The position numbers were made by a program, and so were the translations under genes. This document shows positions 31,013 to 42,851 of a stretch of 64,000 nucleotides of DNA, piece by piece. The notes below the pieces were generated by a model. It saw only the letters and a program-made list of their open reading frames with translations, did not search any database and had not been told where the DNA came from. The stretch comes from Leptospira sp. B5-022. GTDB taxonomy: Bacteria; Spirochaetota; Leptospiria; Leptospirales; Leptospiraceae. Location: the NCBI RefSeq assembly GCF_000347035.1, contig NZ_ANIJ01000006.1, positions 434,001 through 498,000 on the forward strand, in the 5' to 3' direction. Numbering within the stretch: position 1 is the first letter of the stretch; each line of letters starts with the position of its first letter.

Positions 31013-31522
31013 TTAGCCGGCAGATACTACGTTAGCCGCTTCTTCCCTTGTCTCTTCTAATGCGGTCAGTTCTTCTACGGTCAATAAGCGGAGAAGGTTC
31101 AATAAAAGAATAAATCCGGTTGGCTGCCTCGCCATTCCGGATAGAAAATCAACACGTATCCTGGAGCCGAACGTGGGAGGCGGTTCGATTTCGTTGGAAG
31201 GTATCCCCAATACTTCGTAAACGGATTCGACGATTAGACCTATATCCATACCGGCTCCGTTTATCGATTCAGGAACTTCCACGATCACGATACAGGTCCT
31301 TTTGTCCGGAGAATGTTTTTTCCTGAAAAACTTATCGCATACATCCAAAACAGGGACCACATTTCCTCTTAGATTGATTACCCCCGGTATAAAAGTAGGC
31401 ATCATAGGAACGGTGGTCACATGAGTGTATTCTAGGATCTCTTTTACGTTCAAAAGCCCTATTCCGAAAGTTTCTTCTCCGATCTTAAAGGTCAAATACT
31501 GGTTATCTTCGAAAGTGCTCAA
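31013..31522 (-). CDS. cheW: Chemotaxis coupling protein
   Basis: 169 residues forming one CheW domain (about 8-150) with NLRGNVVPVLD near residue 50. It links chemoreceptors to CheA. The start is TTG at 31522, with a GAGGTAG Shine-Dalgarno-like sequence upstream; the MCP gene ends 11 bp before. A C-terminal tail (EELTALEETREEAANVVSAG) extends beyond the domain. Confidence 0.94.
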   Translation of the reverse strand: MSTFEDNQYLTFKIGEETFGIGLLNVKEILEYTHVTTVPMMPTFIPGVINLRGNVVPVLDVCDKFFRKKHSPDKRTCIVIVEVPESINGAGMDIGLIVESVYEVLGIPSNEIEPPPTFGSRIRVDFLSGMARQPTGFILLLNLLRLLTVEELTALEETREEAANVVSAG

Positions 31523-31533
31523 GCGTTACTACC

Positions 31534-34410
31534 TCAATATTTCTCAAACTTAGGCTTATCAGGGATACTTACAGTCCTCACGGCCGCAATACTCTTGGCA
31601 CCGTTTCCAGCAGTCTCCTTTCCTAACGATTCCTTGTTCAATCGGAAGAATAATACGGACTCCCTCAAGGATTCAGCCTGACTATTCATTTCTTCCGCAA
31701 TGGCGGCTAACTCTTCCGATGCGGAAGCATTTTGTTGAGAAACTTGATCCAATTGACCCATTGCTTTATTGATCTCGACCACTCCGGAAGCCTGTTCTTC
31801 GCTGGAAGCCGTGATCTCTTGCACCAAGTCTGCCGTTTTCCTAATATTCGGAACAATCTCACTTATGAGTTTTCCCGCTTTTTCGGCGATTGCTACCGAC
31901 GAGACCGCAAGACTAGAGATCTCATTTGCCGATTTTTGGCTTCTTTCCGCTAATTTTCTAACCTCCGAAGCAACGACTGCAAATCCTCGTCCGTGTTCGC
32001 CCGCTCTCGCAGCTTCGATAGCGGCGTTCAATGCGAGTAGATTTGTCTGGTACGCAATATCCTCAATGATGGAAATTTTCTCAGCGATCTGTTTCATTGC
32101 AGTCACAGTTTCCGTTACTGATTTTCCACCTTCTTCCGCATCCTTAGAAGATTGACTAGCAATCTGTTCCGTTTGTTTGGAATTACTCGCATTTTGGTCG
32201 ATAGAAGCTGTCATTTCTTCCAACGAAGATGTTGTTTCTTCGACGGAGGCGGCTTGTTCGGAAGCTCCTTGGCTAAGAGAATTCGCTGTGGATGAAACCT
32301 CCGTAGCAGAACCGACTAAACTTCCGGCTTTCATAACGATATCGCCCATGATCTCGTTCAATTTATCCACGGTAGTATTTCCGTATTCTTTTAGTTTGCC
32401 GAAAGTTCCGTAGTATTCGTTCTCTATTTTGGAAGTCAGATCTCCGTTGGCCAATCTTCCCAAAGCTTCTACCACTTCATTAAGTCCGGTCTCGCTGACC
32501 TGTAAGAATGAATTAATCCCTTCCCCCAAGGTCCTAAAGAATCCTTCTTTACCTTCTAATTTTACTCTAGTTTTAAAATCTCCTTTTGCGGCGGCACCTA
32601 CGATCTCCTCTATTTCTTTTTGGACCGCAAGCTCCGCAGTGACATCGTACCATTCCACCACAGCTCCCAATCTTTGTCCTTCGGAACTTAAAATAGGATT
32701 TGCGATCAGATTGAATGACCTTCCTCCGATGGTTATGGAAGACTCATACGTGCTATTCAAATTCGCGAGCAGGTTTCTTTGATGAGCAGGGTTTTTATGG
32801 AAAGTATCGATATTAGTTCCAAGCAAACTTTGCAAGTTAAATGCGCTTAATTGTTTTCTAATATCCCCCTCGCTATTTTGGAACATCTTATATACTGCCT
32901 TATTCATATACTTGATGTTAAATTCGTTATCCGCGATCATCACATTCGTGGAAGCGTTGTCCAATGCTACCTTGATCCGAGTAAGCTCGTCATTTTCTAG
33001 TTTCCTAGCTGCGGTCAACTTTTTCTGCTCGGTTACATCCGACCATTCCACCACGGCTCCTAATCTATCTCCGTTTTCAGTAAGAATAGGGTTTGCAATG
33101 AGATCGAATGTCCTTCCTCCAATTTCTATGCTGGATTTGAAAGTATTCGTAAAGGAAGCAAGTATTCCTCTTTGATGCGATGGATTTTTGTGATAAGAAT
33201 CTATATTCGATCCGAGAAGTTTATTCAGATGGAAATTGTTGAGTTGTTTTCTAATATCGGTTTCACCTATTTCAAACATTTTCATTATCGCTTTATTCAT
33301 ATATTTTATATTCAGATGGGTATCCGCGATCATGATGTTCGTACTGGTATTATCTAATGCCACTTTGATACGGGTCAGTTCTTCATTTTCCTGGCGTCGG
33401 ACTTCCAACAATTTTTTCTGTTCCGTTACGTCCGCCCATTCCACAACCGCTCCCAGTCTATCCCCGGATTCGGTCAGGATCGGATTTGCTATAAGATCAA
33501 AACTTCTCCCTCCGATCTCGATACTGGAACGGAATGTTTGGTTCAGATCCTTTAAGATGTTTCTTTGGTGAGCGGGGTTTTTATGGTAGCTATCAATATT
33601 AGAACCCATCAAAGATTCCAATCGGAACTGGCTAAGTTGTTTTTTGATATCATCTTCCGCATTTCCGAACATCTTTCGTATGGACTTATTCATGTATGTG
33701 ACCTTTAAGTTTTGGTCGGCCATCATGATATTTGTAGTCACATTGTCCAAAGCTGTCCTGATTCGAATGAATTCTTCCGAGTCGGACTTACCGTTGGAAA
33801 TAATAGTTCCGGAAGAGAAAGGTTTTAGGTAAATCACCAGTGCAGGTAGCAGAAGGGTCCCGAATATTGCGAACAGGAAATGAAAATAGAAGGGGCCTTC
33901 TTGCCGAACAGGGGTAGGAACGGAGACTGAAAATTTTTCCCAATCGGATTTCAACTTTTCGAATTTAGGCAGGGAATTATCCGTAATCTGGTTTAAAAAC
34001 ATCTCTTTAGTATCCTTTGCCTGGATCCCTAAAATCCCTTTTGCAGTTAGGATACTTTCCTGAAGGGACTCGAGATCCTTCTGGAATTGTTGCAGGTCTT
34101 TCGGATCCGTCGTACCCGATGAATATTCATTTATATCCGACAAGATCGTTGCTTGGATCGATTTCAGATTTTCTAATTTAAAAAAAAGGGATTCTCTAGT
34201 TTGGTCGGGGAGAAATAGAGAATATAGACCTGATTGATAATCCTTTAATTCCGAGTGTATTGTTTCGGAAGATACCGAAATTTTATTCGAAGATCCCGTT
34301 TCAAAACCGTGATCATATAAATAACTCCAACCGGATGATCCGAATGTGAGAAATATTCCCAACAGCAAAGACCAAACAAGCACACTTAGTTTTAATTTAC
34401 CCTGTTCCAT
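31534..34410 (-). CDS. Methyl-accepting chemotaxis protein with three tandem PAS domains
   Basis: 958 residues. Two membrane helices (about 9-26 and 174-196) flank a small periplasmic domain of 150 residues. Three very similar PAS domains follow (216-346, 347-476, 477-594), each starting RIxxALDN and containing NID(S/T)(Y/F)HKNPxHQR and GAVVEW. Two HAMP-like segments (595-690) and the signalling domain with the hairpin tip [26 protein letters not shown] (around 793-818) complete it. It senses something cytoplasmic via PAS (redox or small ligand by family) and signals to the CheA/CheW of the same operon. There is no C-terminal CheR-binding pentapeptide of the NWETF kind. Confidence 0.95.
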   Translation of the reverse strand: MEQGKLKLSVLVWSLLLGIFLTFGSSGWSYLYDHGFETGSSNKISVSSETIHSELKDYQSGLYSLFLPDQTRESLFFKLENLKSIQATILSDINEYSSGTTDPKDLQQFQKDLESLQESILTAKGILGIQAKDTKEMFLNQITDNSLPKFEKLKSDWEKFSVSVPTPVRQEGPFYFHFLFAIFGTLLLPALVIYLKPFSSGTIISNGKSDSEEFIRIRTALDNVTTNIMMADQNLKVTYMNKSIRKMFGNAEDDIKKQLSQFRLESLMGSNIDSYHKNPAHQRNILKDLNQTFRSSIEIGGRSFDLIANPILTESGDRLGAVVEWADVTEQKKLLEVRRQENEELTRIKVALDNTSTNIMIADTHLNIKYMNKAIMKMFEIGETDIRKQLNNFHLNKLLGSNIDSYHKNPSHQRGILASFTNTFKSSIEIGGRTFDLIANPILTENGDRLGAVVEWSDVTEQKKLTAARKLENDELTRIKVALDNASTNVMIADNEFNIKYMNKAVYKMFQNSEGDIRKQLSAFNLQSLLGTNIDTFHKNPAHQRNLLANLNSTYESSITIGGRSFNLIANPILSSEGQRLGAVVEWYDVTAELAVQKEIEEIVGAAAKGDFKTRVKLEGKEGFFRTLGEGINSFLQVSETGLNEVVEALGRLANGDLTSKIENEYYGTFGKLKEYGNTTVDKLNEIMGDIVMKAGSLVGSATEVSSTANSLSQGASEQAASVEETTSSLEEMTASIDQNASNSKQTEQIASQSSKDAEEGGKSVTETVTAMKQIAEKISIIEDIAYQTNLLALNAAIEAARAGEHGRGFAVVASEVRKLAERSQKSANEISSLAVSSVAIAEKAGKLISEIVPNIRKTADLVQEITASSEEQASGVVEINKAMGQLDQVSQQNASASEELAAIAEEMNSQAESLRESVLFFRLNKESLGKETAGNGAKSIAAVRTVSIPDKPKFEKY
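32629..33765 (-). repeat. Tandem triplication encoding three PAS domains
   Basis: Three units of about 130 codons inside the MCP gene (33765-33373, 33372-32983, 32982-32629). They share long identical peptide stretches, for example HKNPAHQR in units 1 and 3 and [10 protein letters not shown] in units 1 and 2, so they arose by internal duplication. Confidence 0.85.
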
Positions 34411-34461
34411 ACGATTTACCCACGCTATAAATTAATTATTTCCTTATCGATCGCAGTTTTT

Positions 34462-36567
34462 TCAACGTGCGAATGTTCTATCTCTTAGATTAGTTCTTTG
34501 GATTTTTAAAAGGGAATGAAGACCAGGTACGTCCAGAATGAACGCGATCTTTCCGGTCCCTAAAACGGATGTTCCGCTGATACATTGGATCCCTTTGAAA
34601 ATTTCATTCAAAGGTTTGATTACGGATTGAATTTCACCAAGTAAGTCATTGACTAGTATCCCGAAATTCCTGCCGTCATGTTCGAGAATGAGTACGTTTT
34701 TTCTTCCTTCATCCGGATCGGGGAGTCCTAAAAATCTTCCCAAATGTAGAATAGGGAGAACTTCCCCTCTTAAATTAATAGAACCTGAAATCTCGTCAGG
34801 AAGAAGTAGGAGCTCCGACTCCATGGTCTCTCTTACCCAATCCATCGGTACTACAAAATATGAATCACAAGATCTGACTAAGAACCCATCGATGATCGCA
34901 AGTGTAAGCGGAAGACGAATGGAGAATACACAACCTTTTCCGAATTCCGACTGTACGTTCACGGATCCTCTTAAGGATTCGATATTTCTAAGTACCACAT
35001 CCATTCCAACACCTCTGCCTGAAAGGCTAGTAACGGATTCCGCCGTTGAAAATCCGGGCTGGAAGATTAAATTAAAAATTTCTTGTTCGTTTAATACTTG
35101 GGTTGATTCTATTAAACCTTTTTCGATCGCTTTCTCTCTGATTTTTTCATGGTTGATCCCTTTTCCGTCATCCGAGATCTCTATCGAAATACTTCCTGTC
35201 GAGTGGGAGGCTTGTATCTTTAATTTTCCTCTTTTTGACTTTCCTAGATTCGTTCTCTCTTGGCTGGGTTCTATTCCATGGTCCAATGCGTTCCTCAATA
35301 TATGAACGATCGGATCGTTTATTTTTTCGATCACGGACCTGTCGAGTTCCGTTTCTCCGCCTAAAATTTCGAAGTCGACTTCCTTTCCGAGCTCCAAAGA
35401 AATATCTCTAACGGTCCTTCGATATTTTTCAAAAAGTTCGCCGATAGGAACCATCCGAAGTGCCATCGCTGTTTCTCGGATCTCTCCCACAAGCCTGGAT
35501 AATAATTCAGCCGATTCGTTTAAGTCTGAGTCTTCTTTTTCAGCAAGTAAACGACCAAGGCTTGCCTCGGAGATGATCAATTCTCCGACAAGGTTTACTA
35601 ATTGGTCCACTTTCGCGGAGTCGATACGGATCAGCTTAGGAACGATCTGCGTAGTTTGTGATTTTTCACCTTCCGACTTTTTAGAAGAAGTTTGTTCTTT
35701 CGGAATTTCCGAAGAATGTACGGAAATTGGCGCTTGGATGTGAAGCCCTTGTAATTCCAATGCCTTAAAATATTCTTCTTTTTTGCAAGGTATCTCGTTT
35801 GCGATCGAATAAAATATCTCTTCCGAAGAATGCGGAGATACAATCTTTAAAAAGGAAGAATCCTTTACGAAAGAAAAAATCGATTCCAGATCCTTCCGCT
35901 CTGAGTTAGAATCAAGCTGAACCTCGTAACCTATGTAACAATTTTCAGGATCCCAACTATTCCAATCCGGCAGTTTTGTCTTATAAACGTATAAGTTTTT
36001 GATCTCACCGATCTTTCTCAGGTATTTCAAAAAAGAGAACGGATCCATTCCGTCTTTAAAGATATTTGCACCTGGAAAAAATGTGACTTGCCAGTAAGAG
36101 TTAACCGCTCCTTTTTTCTCCGAATTCTCTCCAGTTGGATGTTCTACCGGATCGTTTGTTTTCTTTTTGTCTGAGTTTTTTCCCGTAAATCCTTGAGCTT
36201 CTCTTAGAATTTTTATCTGTTCCGCATCCAATTCAGGAGGTAAATTATTACCCGGGGTTGGATCTCCTACAATTCGTTTTAAATGATCTATTGCCCTTAA
36301 CAAAAAATCTATCTTAGTCGGGTCTAATTCGGTTTTTCCCGACCTGGCAAGATCTAATAGAGTTTCCAACTCATGAGAACATTCTTCTATGGATTCATAT
36401 CCGAACATTCCAGCGGTTCCTTTTACGGTATGGACAGACCGGAACATAGAATGAATTGCTTCTTCGTCGAAATCTCCTTTTTCCATACGCAAAAGAAACA
36501 ATTCGGCTCCGGATAATAATTCGAGAGATTCCTGTATAAATGCTTCTTTGATTTCGGAAAGGTCCAT
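34462..36567 (-). CDS. cheA: Chemotaxis histidine kinase
   Basis: 701 residues from ATG 36567; a GTG one codon earlier is possible. The Hpt domain has the phosphorylated His46 in SVHTVKG. A P2-like region (about 160-280) is followed by dimerisation helices, the HATPase domain with HILRNALDHGIE and SGRGVGMDVV, and the C-terminal CheW-like domain with INLRGEVLPILHLG. It phosphorylates CheY and CheB. Its start overlaps the stop of the STAS gene (TGATG), so translation is probably coupled. 51 bp separate it from the MCP gene. Confidence 0.96.
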   Translation of the reverse strand: MDLSEIKEAFIQESLELLSGAELFLLRMEKGDFDEEAIHSMFRSVHTVKGTAGMFGYESIEECSHELETLLDLARSGKTELDPTKIDFLLRAIDHLKRIVGDPTPGNNLPPELDAEQIKILREAQGFTGKNSDKKKTNDPVEHPTGENSEKKGAVNSYWQVTFFPGANIFKDGMDPFSFLKYLRKIGEIKNLYVYKTKLPDWNSWDPENCYIGYEVQLDSNSERKDLESIFSFVKDSSFLKIVSPHSSEEIFYSIANEIPCKKEEYFKALELQGLHIQAPISVHSSEIPKEQTSSKKSEGEKSQTTQIVPKLIRIDSAKVDQLVNLVGELIISEASLGRLLAEKEDSDLNESAELLSRLVGEIRETAMALRMVPIGELFEKYRRTVRDISLELGKEVDFEILGGETELDRSVIEKINDPIVHILRNALDHGIEPSQERTNLGKSKRGKLKIQASHSTGSISIEISDDGKGINHEKIREKAIEKGLIESTQVLNEQEIFNLIFQPGFSTAESVTSLSGRGVGMDVVLRNIESLRGSVNVQSEFGKGCVFSIRLPLTLAIIDGFLVRSCDSYFVVPMDWVRETMESELLLLPDEISGSINLRGEVLPILHLGRFLGLPDPDEGRKNVLILEHDGRNFGILVNDLLGEIQSVIKPLNEIFKGIQCISGTSVLGTGKIAFILDVPGLHSLLKIQRTNLRDRTFAR

Positions 36568-36950
36568 CACACTTTCTCCAATCCGTAAGAGAACTTAAAT
36601 TCAGAAGAATCTTTTTTGGATATTCTTATACGATCCTGAAAGAAGCCGATCAAACCGTATAGATCATAAAATTCTAATAGACACTTCGGATGATTTAATA
36701 TGGCGAGATCCCAAGATCTATCCAGGGAATCCTTTTTTAGCAAAATTAAAGATTGAACAAAACTGGAGTCTACCTTTTCCAAAGAAGAAGTATCGATCTC
36801 GATCCGGATCGGATTTTTATCCAAAAGAGATTGTATTTTGGATTTCCAATCTAATACAAAATAAATAGAAGCCTCTCCTGAAAGTTCCAAATGAAAGATT
36901 GGTCTGGAGTTTTTTTGGCCGAGTTCTGATACTTTTATTTCCAAAGACAT
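36567..36950 (-). CDS. STAS-like protein of the che operon
   Basis: 127 residues with the alternating strand/helix order of a STAS domain: a beta-strand HLELSGEASIYFVLDWKSKIQ, then IRIEIDTSSLEKVDSSFVQSLILL at the position of the STAS phospho-site loop (KVDSSFVQSL). STAS proteins with CheA/CheY occur in several spirochaete and delta-proteobacterial che clusters. Whether Ser in DSSF is phosphorylated is not known. It overlaps cheA by one base and follows cheY. Confidence 0.7.
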   Translation of the reverse strand: MSLEIKVSELGQKNSRPIFHLELSGEASIYFVLDWKSKIQSLLDKNPIRIEIDTSSLEKVDSSFVQSLILLKKDSLDRSWDLAILNHPKCLLEFYDLYGLIGFFQDRIRISKKDSSEFKFSYGLEKV

Positions 36951-36965
36951 AACATTTTCCCGTGA

Positions 36966-37328
36966 TTATACGAGTAAAACCTGTATGGTTTTTAAAAGTT
37001 CTTCGGGAGAAAAAGGTTTAGTAAGCCAAGCTTTTGCACCGGCTTTTAAACCTTCATTTTTCAGCTCATCTTGTGATTCGGTGGTCAGCATGATGATCGG
37101 AACAAATTTATGGTTTGAGTCTTCCTTGATCGCCTTTACAAACGATATACCGTTCATATTAGGCATATTCATATCGCTAACTACGAGATCCACTTTGCCT
37201 TCTTTCAACTTTTCAAGACCTTGTAATCCGTCTTCCGCTTCAATAACGGAAAAGGAAGCCTGAGAAAGATGGAGGGTAAGTATCTTTCGGAATACGGCCG
37301 AATCATCAACGATTAAGATTTTTTTCAT
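36966..37328 (-). CDS. cheY: CheY-type single-domain response regulator
   Basis: 120 residues, a bare receiver domain. Acidic pair Asp8/Asp9 (IVDDS), phospho-acceptor Asp52 in SDMNMPNMNG, Thr in LTTES and Lys in LTKPF are all present. The start at 37328 is chosen because AAGGAGAA lies just upstream; the frame is open 15 codons further but without a site. It probably carries phosphate from CheA to the flagellar switch or to the adjacent STAS protein. Confidence 0.92.
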   Translation of the reverse strand: MKKILIVDDSAVFRKILTLHLSQASFSVIEAEDGLQGLEKLKEGKVDLVVSDMNMPNMNGISFVKAIKEDSNHKFVPIIMLTTESQDELKNEGLKAGAKAWLTKPFSPEELLKTIQVLLV

Positions 37329-37347
37329 ATTCTCCTTCTTATCATTT

Positions 37348-38619
37348 TCATTGAATGGGTAATAATAGTTCACTCATTACACATAACCTTACCTGTTCTC
37401 CGGTGTGGTCTTTTGCATTATGAATAAAAAATAGACCGTTATGTTTTCTGAGGATTTGATCTACCGCAGTTAGCCCCAGACCTAGACCGAACCTTTCCAA
37501 ATGGGAAACACTTTCTACGGGAGGATGAATTCGGAAGAACGGTTGTAAAACCAGGTTCTCATATTTTTCGTCCACACCTCCGTAAGGTTTTTCATCCACT
37601 ATATTCTTTACAACGACGCAGAAATATCCTTGATTGATGCTCGTGAACACCTCTAAAGAAGTTTTTGGAGCACAATACTTATAAGCGTTTAAGATCACTT
37701 CCTCTAAGGCTAATAGGAATAGATCGATCTCTATTTCCAACTCGACTTCCTTTTTTAAAATGGGTAGAGCAAGTCTGAGTCCTTTTTTTTCCAAATAAGG
37801 TTGGATGAACTCGCCGGAATGTTTTATTCTATCCACTAGTTCGGATGCCTTGATCTTTTTCTTATCAAGATTCCGATTGATAATTTCTAATAACTGAGTG
37901 AGTCCTTTTAATAAATTTTTGGTGATTTCCTGATTTTCCATCACCATATTCATCATATTTTTATTAATTAGATAATTTTCACCTTCCTCTTTCATTTCGG
38001 TCTTGATCATATCCAATAAACTAATAATCGCTCCGATCCCGGAACCTTGGGATAGGGATGTCTGCAAGGAATGAATGGAGGATTTTTCCCAGGATTCGTC
38101 TCCGGCTTTTCTTCTAGTTTCCTTATAAGTCAACCATTCCAACTGGTTCCTAAGTTTCAGACTTTCCGCTTCTATGATCGCGGCTTCGCTAGCCTTCAGA
38201 AAACGATAGTCTACTGCCTTATTTAAAGCCTTATGAAATTGATCCGGAAGGATAGGTTTGATTATATAATCGAATACTCCGAGTTTCATCACTTCGATCA
38301 CCGTATCCGTTGAATCGAGTGCTGTTTGTACCAGTACAGTGGCATCGGGTTGGAATTCCTTTAGTCTTTGGATGAAAGTGGGCCCATCCATCACAGGCAT
38401 CATAAGGTCCACTATATAAAAAGAATATTTATTGGCCTTGGCCATCTCCAAGGCCTCTTCTCCGTTGGTAGCGGAGTGATACTGGATCCCGAACTCATCG
38501 CAAAGAGCTTCAAGCATGAGAGTATTCTCTAACTTGTCCTCAACTAGAAGTATAGGATCTCGTACTACACTCTTTCTCTCCTGCTTACTTTTAATTACGG
38601 AACTTGTTGCGTTAGTCAT
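37348..38619 (-). CDS. Receiver-HATPase hybrid signalling protein
   Basis: 423 residues: receiver domain (20-140) with phospho-acceptor Asp71 in [10 protein letters not shown], a helical middle (140-270), and a HATPase_c domain (275-415) with [10 protein letters not shown] as N-box and [10 protein letters not shown] as G2. No classical HisKA H-box is visible; the only candidate is His in [12 protein letters not shown], which is a guess. It may be an atypical kinase with receiver at the front. Its start overlaps the stop of the sensor kinase gene by 8 bp (ATGACTAA), which shows tight coupling. The kinase/REC-kinase pairing resembles the LvrA/LvrB pair described in Leptospira, but I cannot claim orthology. 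Confidence 0.8.
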   Translation of the reverse strand: MTNATSSVIKSKQERKSVVRDPILLVEDKLENTLMLEALCDEFGIQYHSATNGEEALEMAKANKYSFYIVDLMMPVMDGPTFIQRLKEFQPDATVLVQTALDSTDTVIEVMKLGVFDYIIKPILPDQFHKALNKAVDYRFLKASEAAIIEAESLKLRNQLEWLTYKETRRKAGDESWEKSSIHSLQTSLSQGSGIGAIISLLDMIKTEMKEEGENYLINKNMMNMVMENQEITKNLLKGLTQLLEIINRNLDKKKIKASELVDRIKHSGEFIQPYLEKKGLRLALPILKKEVELEIEIDLFLLALEEVILNAYKYCAPKTSLEVFTSINQGYFCVVVKNIVDEKPYGGVDEKYENLVLQPFFRIHPPVESVSHLERFGLGLGLTAVDQILRKHNGLFFIHNAKDHTGEQVRLCVMSELLLPIQ

Positions 38620-40687
38620 TGATCTGCTCCGCCAATTCTTCTAATACTAATTTTAATTCATCCAAGGAAATAGGTTGGGAGAGAACGAAGTCGTAATTCT
38701 CCTTGGAAAATTTTTTTTCAAAATCCTGCATTTCTTCGGGGAGAATAAAAACTGTTTTCCAAATTTCCGATATTCTATCCTTTACGGAAGAATTAGAATC
38801 TTGGAATAAAACGATTTTTTTGTCCTTTCTAAGTTCCCGGAGTAACGGTTGGTTTTGTTTCTTAAAAAAATGAGTGAGTAGTTCTGCGTTCTTCTGATTG
38901 GATAATTCCAATTGGATAAAGCAGAAATTTTTTAATTTATCAGGATAGGCTCCCGCAAAATTTTTTCTCGGCTTGGATTCTTTAGAAGTTTGTTCCAGCC
39001 TGGGAAGGTTTAGATAAAAAGTGGTCCCGGTCCCATGCTGGCTTTTTACCCGAATACTTCCCCCGTGCGCCTCTACTAATTTTTGAACGATAGAAAGGCC
39101 AAGCCCTGTTCCTTCCGTCTCCCTGGATCCGGAATTTCGAACCTGGTAGAACGTATCGAAAATTTTTTTCTGTTCCGATTCCGGAATTCCGATCCCCGTA
39201 TCCGTAATCTCCACTACCCAATCTTTTCCTTCCGTATGTGTAGAAAGATAGATTGAACCTTGCTCAGCGGTAAATTTGACAGCGTTCCCAACTAGGTTCA
39301 AAAATATCTGACGGATCCGCTTGGGATCTCCCCAGATCATAAAAGAAATATCTTCCGGATCATTCCAGACTAGGTGGATATGCTTTCTTAGAAGTTCCGG
39401 CTCTAAAAATTCTACGACTTGTTCCAATTCCTTTCTAAAATCCAATTCTGAAAAATAGAATGAGGACTTTCCTGCATTCAGTTTTGAAAGTTCAAGAATA
39501 TCATTAATTAAACCTAATAAATGTAATCCTGATTTATGGATGAGATCCAAGTATCTTTTATCGTTGGAATTTTCGTCCTGTATCTTGATCAGCTTAGAAA
39601 GCCCGATGATCGCGTTCAAAGGAGTACGGAGTTCGTGGCTCATGTTCGCAAGAAAATCGCTTTTAGCCGTGCTTGCCGCTTCCGCCTTTTCCTTTTGGAC
39701 GGAAAGTTCTTTGGTTCTTTTGATAACAGTTTCTTCTAAATTTTCCTTATGGAGCTTCAATTCCTCTAATATGGATTTTCTTTCTAAATAAAATCCGATC
39801 AGATCTGCGAAAGTGCGAAATGTAAATTGTTCTTCCGGACCGGATTCATGTTGGAAGAATTCCATTCCCAAAAATCCGAACCAGTCTCCGGACATTCGTA
39901 TCGGAAAGAGAAAAATTGTATCCGTTCTCCTTCCCTGACAAAAGGCCATTTCCGATCCGGAAAGATCTGAAGTCCGAAACTCCACTATATCATTTTTAAG
40001 TAGGTATTGTTTCCATCCGGCAAATTTGGTGGAGAGTGAAATTTCGGGATGAGTTTCAGCAAGAGTCGCGCTGGAGTAGGGGCTTTTGATCTCCGCTTGT
40101 AATGCTAACACGTCCGGATTAGCTGTTTTTTTATATAAGTAGATCCTTTCGGCTTCCACCAATACCAAAAAATGTTCGATCGCTCTTTCTATCGTAAAAC
40201 TTTCATGGGTCGTATTCAGTAAGATCTGAGAAGCCGCCGTAAGGCCCATTTCGGATCTTAGTCTTTTGGCCGCGAATTCCTCTCGGATGATTTTTTCACT
40301 GCTATCTCGCTGAATAGATAATAAATTTGTAATATTACCGTTCTGATCTTTTACGGGAGAAACTTTCCATTCGGAATAATATTTAGTGCCGTCCTTTTTG
40401 TAGTTAATTGTAGAGGAAGAATAGGAATCTCCCCGCAATAAGCAATCTTTAAGATTTTGTAATATTCTTTTGTCCGTTTCTTTACCGAACAAAATTTTTG
40501 GAGATCTGCCAATCAGCTCTTCCGGGTTATATCCGGTTAATTCACAGAATGCGGGATTTGCAAAAACGATAGAAGGTCCGTTCTCATTTAGAACGGCGTC
40601 TGTAACAAGAATTGCGTCGGAAGTTTGGGAAACAATAATTTGAAATAGTTCGGTTTCTATATCGAACTGCAGCTCTTCCCCAACCAT
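38612..40687 (-). CDS. PAS-GAF sensor histidine kinase with degenerate C-terminal receiver
   Basis: 691 residues, cytoplasmic. PAS domain (12-130), GAF-like domain (150-305), coiled coil (305-340), HisKA with phospho-accepting His351 in [13 protein letters not shown], HATPase_c with [15 protein letters not shown] and [18 protein letters not shown], then a C-terminal stretch of about 110 residues with receiver-like secondary structure but no acceptor Asp in the expected place. It heads the nine-gene che operon on the minus strand, so it probably feeds into or listens to the same output. Confidence 0.88.
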   Translation of the reverse strand: MVGEELQFDIETELFQIIVSQTSDAILVTDAVLNENGPSIVFANPAFCELTGYNPEELIGRSPKILFGKETDKRILQNLKDCLLRGDSYSSSTINYKKDGTKYYSEWKVSPVKDQNGNITNLLSIQRDSSEKIIREEFAAKRLRSEMGLTAASQILLNTTHESFTIERAIEHFLVLVEAERIYLYKKTANPDVLALQAEIKSPYSSATLAETHPEISLSTKFAGWKQYLLKNDIVEFRTSDLSGSEMAFCQGRRTDTIFLFPIRMSGDWFGFLGMEFFQHESGPEEQFTFRTFADLIGFYLERKSILEELKLHKENLEETVIKRTKELSVQKEKAEAASTAKSDFLANMSHELRTPLNAIIGLSKLIKIQDENSNDKRYLDLIHKSGLHLLGLINDILELSKLNAGKSSFYFSELDFRKELEQVVEFLEPELLRKHIHLVWNDPEDISFMIWGDPKRIRQIFLNLVGNAVKFTAEQGSIYLSTHTEGKDWVVEITDTGIGIPESEQKKIFDTFYQVRNSGSRETEGTGLGLSIVQKLVEAHGGSIRVKSQHGTGTTFYLNLPRLEQTSKESKPRKNFAGAYPDKLKNFCFIQLELSNQKNAELLTHFFKKQNQPLLRELRKDKKIVLFQDSNSSVKDRISEIWKTVFILPEEMQDFEKKFSKENYDFVLSQPISLDELKLVLEELAEQIND

Positions 40688-40748
40688 ATAGGCCAGAAAA
40701 TTTACGCGAAAATAAACTTAATTCAACCATTTTAGGAGAAAATTCCAC

Positions 40749-40784
40749 AAAAATGACTTACTCTGATGTAAATCGTTCATTTTT
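40749..40784 (-). terminator. AT-rich hairpin downstream of ispH
   Basis: AAAAATGA and TCATTTTT form an 8-bp stem with a 20-base loop, followed by T residues in both directions. It lies between the ispH stop and the sensor-kinase start, so it could end ispH transcription. The stem has little GC. Confidence 0.3.
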
Positions 40785-40819
40785 GCGAGATCCGAGACAT
40801 AACTTAAATGTCGAAGTGA

Positions 40820-41758
40820 CTACATGAGGAGATTTGCAGGCAATTTAAAGCTCATGGAGTCCTCCCTCGAACCGGGGAAAAGATCCAGAACAGCTTCCGG
40901 ATAGAATTGTATGAGCTTGGAAATGATCTCATCCACTAAGATCTGGGGAGTAGAAGCTCCCGCTGTGATCCCCAGGATCTTGATCCCGGAGTCGGCTATA
41001 TAATCCTTATTTAATTCTTCTAAAGAACTGACCTTGAAAGAGGAAGGTTTGGATTTTTTGGCCAATTGTAGGAGCCTAAGTGAGTTGGAACTATTATCGG
41101 CCCCGATCACCATCATTGCGTCTATCGTTTCCATCATAGAAGAAACAGCTTCTTGCCTTTCCGTAGTAGCGTAGCAGATATCGTCTTTCGCTGGATGCTC
41201 AACACTTGGGAATAATTCCGCAATCTTTTCCACTACCAATTTTGTATCCGCTACGGACAAAGTAGTCTGCATCAGATACGTAATCGGTTTGCTTGTGTCC
41301 AATTTTCCGACTAGTTTTTGGACATCTTCCGGGGATTCCACTAAGAACATCCTGGCTTCTCCCATAGTTCCTATTGCTTCGTCATGACCCTGGTGGCCTA
41401 TATAAATGATCTGGTGAGAATCCTTATATCTACGTGCTTTTCTGTGAACTCTAGTCACCAGGGGGCAGGTGGCGTCCCCAATCTTCATTCCTCTACGCTT
41501 CGCTTCTTCTACCACTTCTGGAGAAACTCCATGAGCGGAGAAAACCACTGTGGAGCCGTCCGGTGCTTCCCCCAGTTCGTTAATAAATTTGATCCCTCTT
41601 TTTTTCATATCTTCCACGACTCTTCGGTTATGGACGATCTCTTTGCGGACATAGATCTGTTCCTTGGAATTGGATTGGACCTGTTCCACATAAGAAATTG
41701 CGTACTTAACTCCGGCACAGAAACCGCGGGGATTCGCGAGATAGATTTTTTCGAGCAT
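40820..41758 (-). CDS. ispH: 4-hydroxy-3-methylbut-2-enyl diphosphate reductase
   Basis: 312 residues; last step of the MEP isoprenoid pathway, an iron-sulfur enzyme making IPP and DMAPP. The three cluster-binding Cys are in NPRGFCAGV (Cys14), GDATCPLV (about 98) and DDICYATT (about 196). Family motifs TxxxxHxKxxRYK-like HRKARRYKDSHQIIYIGHQGHDE and SAHGVSPEV are present. Normal length. It is divergent from flaB. Confidence 0.96.
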   Translation of the reverse strand: MLEKIYLANPRGFCAGVKYAISYVEQVQSNSKEQIYVRKEIVHNRRVVEDMKKRGIKFINELGEAPDGSTVVFSAHGVSPEVVEEAKRRGMKIGDATCPLVTRVHRKARRYKDSHQIIYIGHQGHDEAIGTMGEARMFLVESPEDVQKLVGKLDTSKPITYLMQTTLSVADTKLVVEKIAELFPSVEHPAKDDICYATTERQEAVSSMMETIDAMMVIGADNSSNSLRLLQLAKKSKPSSFKVSSLEELNKDYIADSGIKILGITAGASTPQILVDEIISKLIQFYPEAVLDLFPGSREDSMSFKLPANLLM

Positions 41759-41822
41759 CTACTTTCAGGCTGTTGCCTGGTCCCGTCGGAGGCAAGCATT
41801 TTCGTGCCGGTATCCGCAATAG

Positions 41823-42851
<1,029 letters not shown>

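Noticed and set aside
34649..35305. 218-codon plus-strand frame
   Set aside because: Antisense shadow of cheA; length is due to codon bias of the real gene.
40754..40828. 24-codon plus-strand frame with TAGGAG upstream
   Set aside because: Too short to support, overlaps the hairpin behind ispH and ends in the antisense of ispH.
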